Below the pieces are notes generated by a model, which saw only the letters and a list, made by a program, of their open reading frames with translations, had not been told where the DNA came from and did not search any database. This document shows, piece by piece, positions 53,801 to 55,499 of a stretch of DNA of 64,000 nucleotides. A program made the translations under genes and the position numbers. Every line of letters starts with the position of its first letter. The first letter of the stretch is position 1. Source of the stretch: Reticulitermes speratus (lineage: Eukaryota; Arthropoda; Insecta; Blattodea; Rhinotermitidae); NCBI GenBank assembly GCA_021186555.1, contig JAJKFL010000006.1, positions 40,483,478 to 40,547,477 on the forward strand, in the 5' to 3' direction.

Positions 53801-55182
53801 CAAGTTTAATGACAATCCGTCAAGTCATCAAAAGTATTAGACATGACACCGTTTCTTTATAGACATACAACGAAAGCTTTCTGTAATTCTGTATGCTTGC
53901 AGTCAGAGCTCGCAGAGTAACGAATAGGAACAGAAGGTAGCAGAACTGCGACGTCTGCTTTAGGTGGTAGTGTGGCGACCACCATGGCCAAAGAAACTGT
54001 CCAGGCAGTAGCACCGTTTGCTGCAGACTAAATGTAGCTGTCTCATTATTGAGGTTAGCGTAAAAGGTAAAGGTACAGTTGACCCTGTCCATGTCGTGCA
54101 GGCATATGGGGGGAGCAGAGGTATAGCTCCAATCACTTAACCTCTGCACTAGATAAAGAGTGGGCCGGGATAGCTCAGTCGGTATAGCGACTCGCTACGG
54201 GCTGGACGGCCCGGGGATCGAATCCCGCCGATCCCAGTGGCCGTGCGGTCTAAGGCATGGGTCTACGGCCGCTCGCTTACTGGGATTGTGGGTTCGAATC
54301 CCACCGGGGGCATGGATGTTTGTGCTGTGTTTGTTGAAAGGACGGTAGCATGAAACGTAAAGTGACATGAAGGACGAAAGGATCTAAAACAGTACAAAAA
54401 TGGATCAAAGGGGAAAAACCCCGGACAGGCAAAAAAAAATCCCGGTGGGGGGCGAGATTTCCAGCACCCGTCCAGACCGGCCCTGGGGCCTACCCAGCCT
54501 CCTGTAAAATGGGTACTGGGTCATTCCCGGGGGTAAAGCGGCCGGGGCGTGGCGTTGACCACCCACCCCCATCTAGCGCCGAGGTTAAAGAAAGAGTAGA
54601 GCTATACCTCTACTCCCCCTCTGGGCCTTCATGGCCTGTTCTAGGGTGGACTTTACTTTAACTTACCTTACTAGATAAAGGGGTGTGGTCAACTTCACAC
54701 CCCGGTCGCTTTACCCCCGGGGGGAAGAACTCCGGTACTCATTCAATAGGACGCTGCGTGGGCTCCAGAGCCGGTCTGGACGTTTCGGAGAAGAGAAATA
54801 TCTCTTTGCCTCTACCAGAATTCGAAGCCCGGATCATCGAGCCCGTAGCTTAGTCACTATACTGACTGAGCTATCCAGGTTCAAGAGTAGAGTAAGTTTG
54901 CTTTTTGTAAGACCCCCCTTCTAAATTTCAATGAGCATTATGCTGTGATACCATAAACATGTCTTTAGGAAGCAAGCAGCTCATGAAACAGACCATGTGA
55001 GGTACCTACTGGAGCTTGCCCTCTGCCGGTCCGGCCTTCAACACGTCCGAGATGGCAATTGCCGGATCGCCGTTGGTGAAGTGCGGGTTGTCTCTCCCGC
55101 CACTGACTGCAATCCCGAATCCGTACCCAGGAACTCGGGTCAGGGTCACGTGGTGGTACTCCCAGACGATACGCTCCCCGCC
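8619..55182 (-). CDS. pyd: Polychaetoid / ZO-1 family MAGUK scaffold, partial gene (11 internal coding exons)
   Basis: Pyd/ZO-1 is a cytoplasmic scaffold at adherens/septate (arthropod) or tight (vertebrate) junctions that links junction membrane proteins to actin. Eleven exons join, from high to low coordinate: 55182-55010, 30387-30200, 21894-21634, 20481-20149, 19893-19818, 17204-17054, 14036-13885, 12167-12046, 11184-11012, 9603-9432 and 8841-8619. Each is bounded by AG/GT, and phases match at all ten junctions, giving 674 codons plus 2 nt without a stop. Domain order along the visible residues is PDZ1 (about 7-98), PDZ2 (113-190), linker (200-345), PDZ3 (346-425), SH3 (440-510) and GUK-like (550 onward). 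This order is diagnostic for ZO-1/Pyd. The start codon, first exons, last part of GUK and the C-terminal region lie outside the window. Introns range from 0.25 to 24.6 kb and are packed with repeats. Assignment comes from recognised family sequence; exon limits are read from splice sites, not from transcripts. Confidence 0.96.
9020..9206. repeat. Perfect 90-bp inverted repeat with 7-nt loop
   Basis: 9020-9109 and 9117-9206 are exact reverse complements, with the loop at 9110-9116. It contains CCGACGTTTCGGGACAACG and AATTACACGGCATCGTGTGG; related fragments occur at 43683-43757 and 60640-60715. The arm includes GTGAAGAT-GGGAC...GTCCC-GAAACGTCGG, a hammerhead-like layout with the first core base changed. 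It lies in the 590-bp intron between the two GUK exons, so pyd pre-mRNA would form a perfect 90-bp duplex here. Confidence 0.97.
9432..9603 (-). CDS. pyd: pyd exon: N-terminal part of guanylate-kinase-like domain
   Basis: The acceptor GTTGCAG ends at 9604 and the donor CCAC|GTGAGT starts at 9431. It encodes [20 protein letters not shown], then [20 protein letters not shown] and [17 protein letters not shown]. The position of the kinase P-loop is FGPVADIA, lacking the GxxGxGK nucleotide-binding motif. The domain is therefore a protein-binding pseudo-kinase, as known for ZO proteins. It leaves one base of a Gln codon to the next exon. Confidence 0.96.
9604..10199. other. Intronic DNA, no recognised feature
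   Basis: No repeat or coding match recognised; a short G-rich run near 10004-10017. Confidence 0.5.
10200..10560 (-). pseudogene. RTE-like LINE 3' end (C-terminal ORF remnant)
   Basis: The minus strand reads [20 protein letters not shown], then [20 protein letters not shown] and KERSKTEL. This is the conserved C-terminal tail seen after the reverse transcriptase in RTE/BovB-type insect LINEs (W-x-GHVxRM... GRxxNRW...D). Frameshifts and stops upstream show it is dead. It sits in the pyd intron in the same orientation as the gene. Confidence 0.72.
10561..11011. other. Intronic DNA with a poly-C run near 10959-10971
   Basis: Nothing recognised other than the C run. Confidence 0.5.
11012..11184 (-). 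CDS. pyd: pyd exon: end of SH3 and basic linker to GUK
   Basis: The acceptor GTGTAG ends at 11185 and the donor AGCAGG|GTGAGT starts at 11011. [20 protein letters not shown] is the last SH3 strand. It is followed by [18 protein letters not shown] and a strongly basic tail [17 protein letters not shown]. This basic region sits at the MAGUK hook/U5 position, a known place for regulatory contacts. The exon ends in phase 0. No oddities apart from its very high arginine content. Confidence 0.95.
11185..12045. other. pyd intron, no recognised feature
   Basis: No repeat or coding sequence recognised; pyrimidine runs near 11769-11793 only. Confidence 0.5.
12046..12167 (-). CDS. pyd: pyd exon: SH3 domain
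   Basis: The acceptor TAATTGCAG ends at 12168 and the donor TATTG|GTGAGT starts at 12045. The peptide [20 protein letters not shown], followed by [20 protein letters not shown], is the MAGUK SH3. It has an AxFNY start in place of ALYDY, an acidic/glycine RT-loop region, and the GSWQV tryptophan strand. MAGUK SH3 domains usually pair with the GUK domain rather than bind PxxP peptides. The domain is finished in the next exon (IIPNKSRAE). Confidence 0.96.
12329..13053 (+). mobile_element. Non-autonomous pogo/Tigger element with HTH remnant
   Basis: The termini CCGTATATTCTCGAATCTAA and the inverted TTAGATTCGAGAATATACGG are near-perfect TIRs flanked by TA. The inner part repeats the motif AATCTAATGCGCA several times. 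On the plus strand, 12649-12860 encodes [20 protein letters not shown] followed by [20 protein letters not shown]. This is the CENP-B/pogo N-terminal helix-turn-helix that binds the element's own ends. The catalytic DDE region is absent, so this is an internal-deletion derivative that could only be moved in trans. Confidence 0.85.
13054..13884. other. pyd intron, no recognised feature
   Basis: No conserved coding or repeat recognised. Confidence 0.5.
13885..14036 (-). CDS. pyd: pyd exon: second half of PDZ3 and PDZ3-SH3 linker
   Basis: The acceptor ACCAG ends at 14037 and the donor CATCAA|GTGAGT starts at 13884. It encodes [20 protein letters not shown], then [10 protein letters not shown], closing PDZ3. 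The short linker [20 protein letters not shown] follows and leads to the SH3 domain. It starts in phase 0 and ends with two bases of a Lys codon. All features match the PDZ3-SH3 junction of ZO-1/Pyd. Confidence 0.96.
14424..15452 (+). mobile_element. Second pogo/Tigger-type remnant
   Basis: The left end TACTGTATTTACTTGAAGGC and right end GTCAGTAAATACGGTA form short inverted termini with TA at each side. Near the right end the plus strand reads [20 protein letters not shown], then an acidic stretch [18 protein letters not shown] and a stop at 15257. This resembles the acidic C-terminal tail of pogo/Tigger transposases (ALDGTEDDxLW...). The remaining transposase is not readable. Confidence 0.62.
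15453..16520. other. pyd intron; possible old SINE E trace near 15975-16095
   Basis: The string TGTCCACCACCAATATCACATGG near 15999-16021 resembles the body of SINE E (43771-44032). Otherwise nothing recognised. Confidence 0.35.
16521..17038 (-). mobile_element. SINE B (tRNA-Lys-like), minus, interrupted by SINE A2
   Basis: 16521-16689 and 16896-17038 are pieces of SINE B in minus orientation (ACCTTCGCACTAGATGG...; ...GGGATTTGAACCCTGGACCA with the B-box). An ~80-bp block, from AGCTGCTTAATAGGAAAC to CTCTTGCCCCTA, occurs on both sides of the inserted SINE A2. That is far longer than a normal SINE target duplication. Confidence 0.75.
16690..16895 (-). mobile_element. SINE A2 inserted in SINE B
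   Basis: The minus strand starts GCCGATCCCAGTGGCCGCGT, contains B-box GGTTTGAATCC, and ends in an A-rich tail (plus-strand T run near 16690-16700). The head matches SINE A1, but the body (acagtatggaacataaagtgacaag) is a different tail, shared with the copy at 54230. Confidence 0.8.
17054..17204 (-). CDS. pyd: pyd exon: first half of PDZ3
   Basis: The acceptor TTGTTGCAG ends at 17205 and the donor AAG|GTACAC starts at 17053. The exon reads [20 protein letters not shown], then [20 protein letters not shown] and PGDKILK, which is nearly invariant among ZO-1/Pyd proteins. SVGIRL occupies the ligand-binding loop. It ends in phase 0 exactly before VND, the same relative position at which PDZ1 is split. 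That shared intron position suggests an old duplicated PDZ exon structure (inference). Confidence 0.96.
17205..19817. other. pyd intron; (CA)n at about 19191-19213
   Basis: A long stretch without recognisable repeats or coding, apart from the CA microsatellite preceded by alternating GCGC. Confidence 0.5.
19818..19893 (-). CDS. pyd: pyd exon: short linker exon before PDZ3
   Basis: A 76-nt exon between acceptor GTTTCAG (ending 19894) and donor AAT|GTGAGT (starting 19817). It encodes [20 protein letters not shown], then RSKQP and a split Met codon finished in the next exon. It enters in phase 1 and leaves in phase 2. The sequence is hydrophilic and leads into PDZ3 (PDPRFITF). Support is the exact splice signals and the frame continuity on both sides. 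Confidence 0.92.
20149..20481 (-). CDS. pyd: pyd exon: proline/histidine-rich linker between PDZ2 and PDZ3
   Basis: The acceptor TTTGTGCAG ends at 20482 and the donor GAAG|GTGAGT starts at 20148. The exon encodes 110 whole residues of low-complexity linker. It includes [12 protein letters not shown], a [15 protein letters not shown] segment, an [13 protein letters not shown] stretch and a run PRPPPPRPE near the end that could bind SH3 or WW domains. No globular fold is apparent. It begins and ends in phase 1, so skipping it would keep the frame, and alternative splicing is possible though not shown by the sequence. Confidence 0.93.
20630..20661. repeat. Perfect 15-bp-arm palindrome
   Basis: AATCTATAGTTTGAG, then GT, then its exact reverse complement. 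Lies in the intron just 5' of the linker exon (upstream in the gene, higher coordinate). Flanked by a short TA run. Confidence 0.95.
21634..21894 (-). CDS. pyd: pyd exon: PDZ2
   Basis: The acceptor CTGCAG ends at 21895 and the donor AAAG|GTTAGT starts at 21633. The frame reads [15 protein letters not shown], where FGLVLG occupies the ligand-loop position. A glycine-rich insert ([10 protein letters not shown]) follows, then [34 protein letters not shown] and NLVVRREH. This is the core of PDZ2, which in ZO proteins mediates domain-swapped dimerisation. The segment after PDZ2 ([11 protein letters not shown]) starts the linker. Phase is 1 on both sides. Confidence 0.96.
22334..22676 (-). pseudogene. 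Mariner transposase C-terminal fragment (left arm)
   Basis: Reads [20 protein letters not shown], then [20 protein letters not shown] and [20 protein letters not shown], ending [14 protein letters not shown]. It carries the second and third Asp of the DD34D catalytic triad but lacks the N-terminal HTH domains and the first Asp. The frame of the retained part is intact to the stop. Confidence 0.88.
22676..23054 (+). pseudogene. Mariner transposase C-terminal fragment (right arm)
   Basis: Reads [20 protein letters not shown], then the same HDNARPHTA and HSPDLAP blocks (Cys for Ser before the third Asp). A C-to-T change turns the Gln codon after CDIGI into TAA at 23052-23054, so the last 24 residues present in the left copy are lost. 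It starts further 5' than the left copy but is still 5' truncated. Confidence 0.88.
23217..25655. other. pyd intron; purine-rich tract 24370-24490
   Basis: No coding or element recognised. A polypurine stretch (A/G-rich, 24385-24480) is the only strong composition bias. Confidence 0.5.
25658..26045 (+). mobile_element. SINE D (tRNA-like head)
   Basis: The head has a tRNA-like A-box (GGACTAGTGGTTAGCGTGCT) and B-box GGTTCGATCCC closed by the acceptor-like pair GTCGACCTCGG/CCGAGGTCGA. A ~300-bp body follows, ending GGGCTGTTGAGCCATGGTTA. Single copy in this window. It is not a functional tRNA because the anticodon arm does not close properly and there is a long 3' body. Confidence 0.78.
26046..26740. 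other. pyd intron, no recognised feature
   Basis: No conserved sequence recognised. Confidence 0.45.
26745..28560 (-). pseudogene. Decayed hAT-superfamily transposase
   Basis: The minus strand reads [20 protein letters not shown], then [20 protein letters not shown] and IRHLTPKKE (28173-27949). After a frame change it continues [20 protein letters not shown], then [13 protein letters not shown] and TLGCVITRW (27971-27618). This order (LAPxxMQEL.. TDTSNHK.. VPVLIRYF.. AFxxDNxNTNFGG.. YFHIxxxRVxxLK) is that of hAT transposases with a BED-type N-terminus. Upstream, 28540-28180 still shows FSVEHGG and [13 protein letters not shown]. Stops and frameshifts make it non-functional. Sequence below 27600 ([20 protein letters not shown]) seems to be its C-terminal part. 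Terminal repeats were not identified. Confidence 0.72.
28561..28935. other. pyd intron, no recognised feature
   Basis: Slightly GC-richer, with a CCCCACCCCC run; possibly the 5' flank of the hAT remnant. Confidence 0.4.
28940..29100 (-). mobile_element. Old degenerate SINE B copy
   Basis: Minus-orientation match to the SINE B core: GAGGTTGGGTGGGGACC, then AATCTCTGCTACTGATGGCA and a B-box relic (AATCAAACCTAGACTC). Heavily diverged. Confidence 0.5.
29351..29394 (-). ncRNA. Hammerhead ribozyme-like motif, intact core
   Basis: Minus strand: stem I CTCC/GGAG, core CTGATGA, inserted T, stem II GGTGG-loop-CCACC, GAAA, stem III A-C/G-T around AT, cleavage nucleotide C. All invariant core bases are present. 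Confidence 0.7.
29594..29637 (+). ncRNA. Hammerhead-like motif with A6-to-G core change
   Basis: Partner of 29351-29394 on the other strand: CTCC, CTGGTGA, T, GGTGG-loop-CCACC, GAAACACGTC, GGAG. The core reads CTGGTGA, a substitution expected to abolish cleavage. Confidence 0.6.
29720..29987 (-). mobile_element. SINE A1, minus orientation
   Basis: Full-length: the minus strand begins GCCGATCCCAATGGCCGTGC, has B-box GGTTCGAATCC and the AGGCGGCTTAGGCTCCCAAG tail, and ends in poly-A (plus-strand T run 29720-29730). Target duplication AATAACTGTAT (29709-29719) / AATAACTGTAT (29989-29999). Confidence 0.9.
30200..30387 (-). CDS. pyd: pyd exon: second half of PDZ1 and start of PDZ2
   Basis: The acceptor TTTGCAG ends at 30388 and the donor G|GTAAGT starts at 30199. 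The first base completes Gln, then the frame reads [19 protein letters not shown], the alpha-B/beta part of PDZ1. It continues with a beta strand [14 protein letters not shown] and then [11 protein letters not shown], the first strand of PDZ2. It ends with one base, completed to Asp by the next exon. The 24.6-kb intron separating it from the previous exon cuts PDZ1 between LQ and VNDRI. The gap is filled by satellite, minisatellites and transposons. Confidence 0.96.
30718..31002 (-). mobile_element. SINE B, minus orientation, near full length
   Basis: The minus strand starts GGGCCGGGATAGCGTAGTCG (tRNA-Lys-like A-box region), B-box equivalent GAGAATCGAATCCCGGTG. The body has CTGGAGTCCACCCAGCCCTC and GCGCCGAGGTTAAAGAAAGA. 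Ends in TTTACCTTTACCT. Confidence 0.88.
31003..31776. other. pyd intron, no recognised feature
   Basis: No repeat or coding recognised. Confidence 0.45.
31777..32330 (+). repeat. Interspersed family E, full copy
   Basis: Begins ACAAGACAGGCAATGTACG and contains GTAACCATTGTTGCCGTGG and CATTATCTCATAAACGGCAC. Near its end come ATGGAAATCCGTCCAGCAGG, TGTTCCATGCGGAGACACCC, a CAGACAGACA run and GCGAAAGCGTCTAAC. Same family at 32610, 45945, 55500 and 59870. No TIR or poly-A seen; class unknown. The sequence resembles a LINE 3' UTR, but that is inference. Confidence 0.75.
32610..33077 (+). repeat. Interspersed family E, diverged copy
   Basis: Shares TTACCCAGCATGCATATCGC, CGTAAATGGCACGATTTTCGG, AAAATTCGTCCAGTC and TGTTCCATGCGGACAGACAC with the other copies, in the same orientation. 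Confidence 0.7.
33078..33442. mobile_element. Possible pogo-type MITE
   Basis: The left part TACAAGTTGTTATATCTGAC and the complement of the right part (GTACTAAAAGCTGTGATATC) look like diverged inverted termini; both halves contain GGATAT near the ends. Boundaries are uncertain. Confidence 0.35.
33668..36132. repeat. 55-bp satellite array, about 45 copies
   Basis: The unit spans AGTGCCATGCTTGTGTTATC, TAGCAAGAAACAAGAAGTGA and CATTCACTACCCTAA (55 bp, with 53- and 54-bp variants). The first two units are strongly diverged. 33780-34900 mixes variant types (CACGC or CATGC; CTTATC or TTTTC), and 35090-36130 is nearly uniform. Each unit has the short inverted pair CTTGT...ACAAG. The longest tandem array in the window, inside the 24.6-kb pyd intron. 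Confidence 0.97.
36133..37490. other. pyd intron, no recognised feature
   Basis: No repeat family or coding region recognised. Confidence 0.45.
37813..38455. repeat. 24-bp minisatellite inside the Tigger pseudogene
   Basis: About 27 copies of CATCTTGAACGCCTTCTTTGTCAG (plus strand), with 15- to 24-bp variants (for example CAACTTGAACACCTTTGTCAG). In the transposase frame (minus) it encodes DADKEGVQ repeats, i.e. an expansion of the acidic C-terminal linker. Because 24 is a multiple of 3, frames stay open on both strands and produce long spurious ORFs. Confidence 0.95.
38748..39091. mobile_element. hAT-type MITE inserted in the Tigger pseudogene
   Basis: The left end CAGTGTTTCCTAACGACGGTTCC and the complement of right-end AAGGTTCGGAAACATTAG are imperfect inverted repeats of the hAT CAGxGxTTCCxAA type. 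CTGGAG occurs just outside both ends as a partial target duplication. It separates [10 protein letters not shown] from QTLHQGV of the transposase. Confidence 0.65.
39456..39500 (-). ncRNA. Hammerhead ribozyme-like motif
   Basis: Minus strand: stem I CCCC/GGGG, core CTGAAGA, inserted T, stem II GGTGGTTT/AAACCACC, GAAA, stem III from ATACGTAT (3 bp), cleavage nucleotide A. The core fits CUGANGA. Confidence 0.68.
39639..39680 (+). ncRNA. Degenerate hammerhead-like motif
   Basis: ATCC, CTGATGA, T, weak stem II (GGTA.../..GATC), GAAACATGTA, GCAT. The core is intact but stem II and stem I contain mismatches. Confidence 0.45.
39926..39969 (-). ncRNA. Hammerhead ribozyme-like motif
   Basis: Minus strand: CCCC/GGGG stem I, core CTGAAGA, inserted T, stem II GGTC/GATC (one G-U), GAAA, stem III A-C/G-T with ATAT loop, cleavage nucleotide A. 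Confidence 0.65.
40446..40489 (+). ncRNA. Hammerhead ribozyme-like motif
   Basis: CCCC, CTGAAGA, T, stem II GGTC-TATAAGTG-GACC, GAAACATATGTA, GGGG. Stem II is fully Watson-Crick here, against a G-U in the opposed copy. Confidence 0.68.
40561..41193. other. pyd intron, no recognised feature
   Basis: Nothing recognised. Confidence 0.45.
41194..42197. repeat. 46-bp minisatellite, about 22 copies
   Basis: The unit spans AGTACATGAGTTGAGGACAT and AAACAGGCCTCATTCTGCAC to CCTGCC. Variants have TTC for TGC and single-base indels; 41830-42060 is the most irregular part. Both strands stay open in places, so long ORFs here are artefacts. Confidence 0.97.
42198..42935. other. pyd intron, no recognised feature
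   Basis: Nothing recognised. Confidence 0.45.
42940..43275 (+). pseudogene. mariner/Tc-like transposase 3' end remnant
   Basis: The plus strand reads [20 protein letters not shown], then [10 protein letters not shown], and after a stop [11 protein letters not shown]. The PDLxPxxFxLWGxLK block is the region of the third catalytic residue in IS630/Tc1/mariner-type DDE transposases common in insects; His replaces the usual Asp in PLHF. The 5' part ends abruptly at 43060 in unrelated sequence (ACAGGGTGTACATAAAATAC). Confidence 0.55.
43554..43594 (-). ncRNA. Hammerhead ribozyme-like motif
   Basis: Minus strand: stem I GGC/GCC, core CTGATGA, inserted T, stem II GGCTC-TATCTTA-GAGCC, GAAA, stem III A-C/G-T around TG, cleavage nucleotide C. 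Full CUGAUGA core and a 5-bp perfect stem II. Confidence 0.68.
43683..43757 (+). repeat. Fragment of the 9020-9206 hairpin family
   Basis: TTGTCCCGAAACGTCGATAA, then ATTACCACACGACGCCGTGT and AATATCCCAGAA match the right arm of the perfect hairpin with a few substitutions. Confidence 0.8.
43771..44032 (-). mobile_element. SINE E, 5'-truncated or short copy, minus
   Basis: The minus strand begins CTCACCGCGGAGGCCCGGG with B-box GGTTCGATCCCGGG. The body has ATTTGTGGTGGACAAAGTGG and GAGTTGTCGGTTTTCCCCTG, and a poly-A tail (plus-strand T run 43771-43784). Only the 3' half of a tRNA-like head is present. Confidence 0.65.
44033..44618. other. pyd intron with (TA)n at about 44093-44130
   Basis: AT-dinucleotide palindrome; otherwise nothing recognised. 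Confidence 0.5.
44619..45094. mobile_element. hAT-type MITE with exact 8-bp target duplication
   Basis: Ends CAGTGGTTCCCAAACTTTTT and the inverted AGTGGGCGGTACCGCC...TTTGGGAACCACTG. The 8-bp direct repeat GAATAGAA flanks it at 44611-44618 and 45095-45102. The interior is AT-rich with GCGCCCCCCT blocks near each end; no transposase. CAGTGGTTCCCAAA termini plus 8-bp duplication are diagnostic of hAT/Charlie-type elements. Confidence 0.93.
45233..45487 (-). mobile_element. SINE A1, minus orientation
   Basis: The minus strand starts TGCCGATCCCAGTGTCTGCG and has a degraded B-box (GGGTCGAATCC). The tail includes CAGAGGAGTCCTACCGAGTG and CTAAGGGCTGTTGCGCCATT, with poly-A end (plus T run from 45233). 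Confidence 0.85.
45600..45944 (+). pseudogene. LINE (RTE-like) RT C-terminal fragment
   Basis: Same family as 52172-53020: DNA matches such as GAAATTAAATCCAGAATTG, GCAGCATTCAACAAGAAG and GGAGATCAGTTGGACCGATC, and peptide [20 protein letters not shown]. Frameshifts and deletions are frequent. It ends at the junction with family E (45945). Confidence 0.8.
45945..46470 (+). repeat. Interspersed family E, full copy
   Basis: Matches 31777-32330 in order and strand: CGTATAACGTACCTTTGAGG, TTGCCGTGGAAAAGCAATAA, CTCATAAACGGCACGATTTTC, AAAATCCGTCCAGTGGGAG, ending CGCAAACGCGCCTAAAA. A G run interrupts it at 46151-46169. Confidence 0.78.
46471..47221. other. pyd intron, no recognised feature
   Basis: Nothing recognised. 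Confidence 0.45.
47222..47341. mobile_element. Short pogo-type MITE, about 120 bp
   Basis: The ends ACAGTCGAACTCGGTTATAA and the inverted TTATAACCGCGTTCGACTCTGT enclose repeated CGTTATAA motifs. A (TG)n run follows at 47337-47355. Confidence 0.7.
47380..48671. mobile_element. Pogo-type MITE carrying a nested SINE C
   Basis: The ends GCCCTTGTTTTACGCC and GGCGTAAAACAAGGGC are perfect 16-bp inverted termini with TA outside (47378-47379; 48672-48673). Inside there are repeated TTTACGCC motifs and SINE C at 47630-47958. No transposase seen. Confidence 0.82.
47630..47958 (+). mobile_element. SINE C (tRNA-like head)
   Basis: The head has A-box-like TGGCGAAGTTGGTTGAGGCA and B-box GGTTCGATTCC. The body includes CACTCAGCCTCTAACAGAAA, a poly-G run (47801-47820), and the GGGCCTGTCCAGGCCTGTAA end with TTTACCTTTACCTTT. 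Other copies are at 56310 and 56730. Confidence 0.85.
48674..49504. other. pyd intron, no recognised feature
   Basis: An open minus-strand stretch (49060-49368) has no recognisable homology. Confidence 0.45.
49505..49868. repeat. 16-bp minisatellite, about 22 copies
   Basis: Unit TAAACATATACTACTG with GCTG, CAACTG and ACACTACTG variants. Confidence 0.96.
49869..50500. other. Intron; hammerhead-like relic near 50228-50265
   Basis: AGCGTGATGATGGTCCGTCA followed by GACTGAGACATGTGCATG resembles the motif layout (TGATGAT-GGTC..GACTGAGACATGT) but the core and GAAA are changed. Confidence 0.35.
50472..50560 (-). mobile_element. Penelope-like terminal fragment
   Basis: CCAACAAATGCACT (50472-50485), the terminal motif of the other copies, followed by a hammerhead-like motif at the usual distance. 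Confidence 0.6.
50507..50550 (-). ncRNA. Hammerhead ribozyme-like motif, weak stem I
   Basis: Minus strand: core CTGAGGA, inserted T, stem II GGCAC-AAGGA-GTGCC (5 bp perfect), GAAA, stem III A-C/G-T with ATAT, cleavage nucleotide A. Stem I has a C-C mismatch next to the core. Confidence 0.58.
50561..50820. other. Intron, no recognised feature
   Basis: Possibly the interior of the Penelope-like fragment; nothing diagnostic. Confidence 0.4.
50821..51590. repeat. 15-bp minisatellite, about 50 copies
   Basis: Unit GTGTCTAGGTGTCTT, nearly uniform from 50826 to 51115 with indels at 51120-51230 and decay after 51480. The unit is a multiple of 3, giving long artefactual ORFs (LGVLC and SRCLV repeats). 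It abuts a pogo-type transposase fragment. Confidence 0.97.
51620..52085 (+). pseudogene. Pogo/Tigger-type transposase C-terminal fragment with Cys/His cluster
   Basis: The plus strand reads [20 protein letters not shown] (51639 onward), then after a stop [20 protein letters not shown]. Finally it has [31 protein letters not shown] and HICPQCV (51930-52073). The CxxC...CxxC..H..C...CxxC array is a PHD/zinc-ribbon-like C-terminus known from insect pogo/jerky-type transposases. Frame breaks show it is dead. The upstream catalytic part is replaced by the 15-bp minisatellite. Confidence 0.65.
52172..53020 (+). pseudogene. RTE-like LINE reverse transcriptase, C-terminal 280 residues
   Basis: Reads [20 protein letters not shown], then [18 protein letters not shown] and [20 protein letters not shown]. 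It continues [40 protein letters not shown] and [24 protein letters not shown] is the catalytic box (usually YADD). The thumb, the CGAETWTL block and the GHILRRN...GRRGRRR tail follow, as in RTE-type insect LINEs. It is 5' truncated at the palm domain. The remaining frame is open for 278 codons from Met 52187, so the copy is fairly young, though the VEKTK segment is altered (ETNEGNE). Confidence 0.9.
53255..53400 (-). mobile_element. Penelope-like terminal fragment
   Basis: Contains TTCACCGTGCATC, ACCAACAAATGCACTAAG and a hammerhead-like motif in the order seen in the other copies. Confidence 0.65.
53347..53389 (-). ncRNA. Hammerhead ribozyme-like motif, best-formed copy
   Basis: Minus strand: stem I CCCC/GGGG, core CTGATGA, inserted T, stem II GGCAG-AATAA-CTGCC, GAAA, stem III ATG/TAT around CG (two Watson-Crick pairs and a G-U), cleavage nucleotide T directly before GGGG. 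Every invariant position is kept except for the extra U. Confidence 0.72.
53407..53430. repeat. Perfect 24-bp palindrome
   Basis: TACATAGACCAATTGGTCTATGTA has no spacer; it lies just inside the Penelope-like end. Confidence 0.95.
53573..53608. repeat. (TCC)n microsatellite
   Basis: About 11 TCC units followed by (TGT)n. Confidence 0.95.
53609..54054. other. pyd intron, no recognised feature
   Basis: Nothing recognised. Confidence 0.45.
54055..54885. mobile_element. Three-level SINE nest: B(-) split by B(+) split by A2(+)
   Basis: 54055-54158 and 54670-54885 are the two halves of a minus-strand SINE B. Between them, flanked by the 11-bp duplication ACTAGATAAAG (54148-54158; 54670-54680), is a plus-strand SINE B at 54159-54669. 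Its tRNA-Lys-like head GGCCGGGATAGCTCAGTCGG ends at about 54225, where SINE A2 (to about 54430) is inserted. The rest of SINE B resumes with GGGGGGCGAGATTTCCAGCA. The order of insertion is therefore readable. Confidence 0.9.
54226..54430 (+). mobile_element. SINE A2 nested in SINE B
   Basis: Starts GCCGATCCCAGTGGCCGTGC, A-box GGTCTAAGGCATGGG, B-box GGTTCGAATCC. The body ACGGTAGCATGAAACGTAAAG is shared with 16690-16895 and absent from SINE A1. Confidence 0.85.
55010..55182 (-). CDS. pyd: pyd exon: first half of PDZ1
   Basis: The acceptor TTTCAG lies just above 55182 and the donor GTAGGT starts at 55009. The exon starts in phase 0 and leaves 2 nt (CA), completed to Gln by the next exon. The peptide begins [20 protein letters not shown] and carries the carboxylate-binding loop [11 protein letters not shown]. 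It continues with [18 protein letters not shown] and ends in GPAEGKLQ, the PDZ1 signature of ZO-1/Pyd, which binds claudin-type C-termini in vertebrates. A reading that runs on past CTCCAG hits TAG at once, which supports the chosen donor. This is the most 5' exon seen; upstream exons must lie beyond 64000. Confidence 0.96.
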
Positions 55183-55499
55183 CTGAAACACAAGATAATA
55201 AATGTATGTATAACGTTATTCGTACGTTCGAATCCTGGACCTTTTCAGATGTTTCTAACATTTAATCCACTGTGGTCTAAATTTTGTTATTGTTCACAAC
55301 TGTGCGCACATTACAGAAAGATTAGGGAGTGTTACGTTTCTTTTCAGAATCTATTATTTATATGTCTACGCTAACCTTGTTCAATCTGTCGGTGGTACAT
55401 AACCTCAACTTTTCCTACGACTTATATGAAGGACAGATATGTATCGATTACTATTGATCATTATCGATTACTATTGACGGCAACCACGGTTCCTAACAA
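55183..55499. other. pyd intron 5' of the PDZ1 exon, no recognised feature
   Basis: Contains a small direct repeat TATCGATTACTATTGA (about 55442-55477). Confidence 0.45.
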
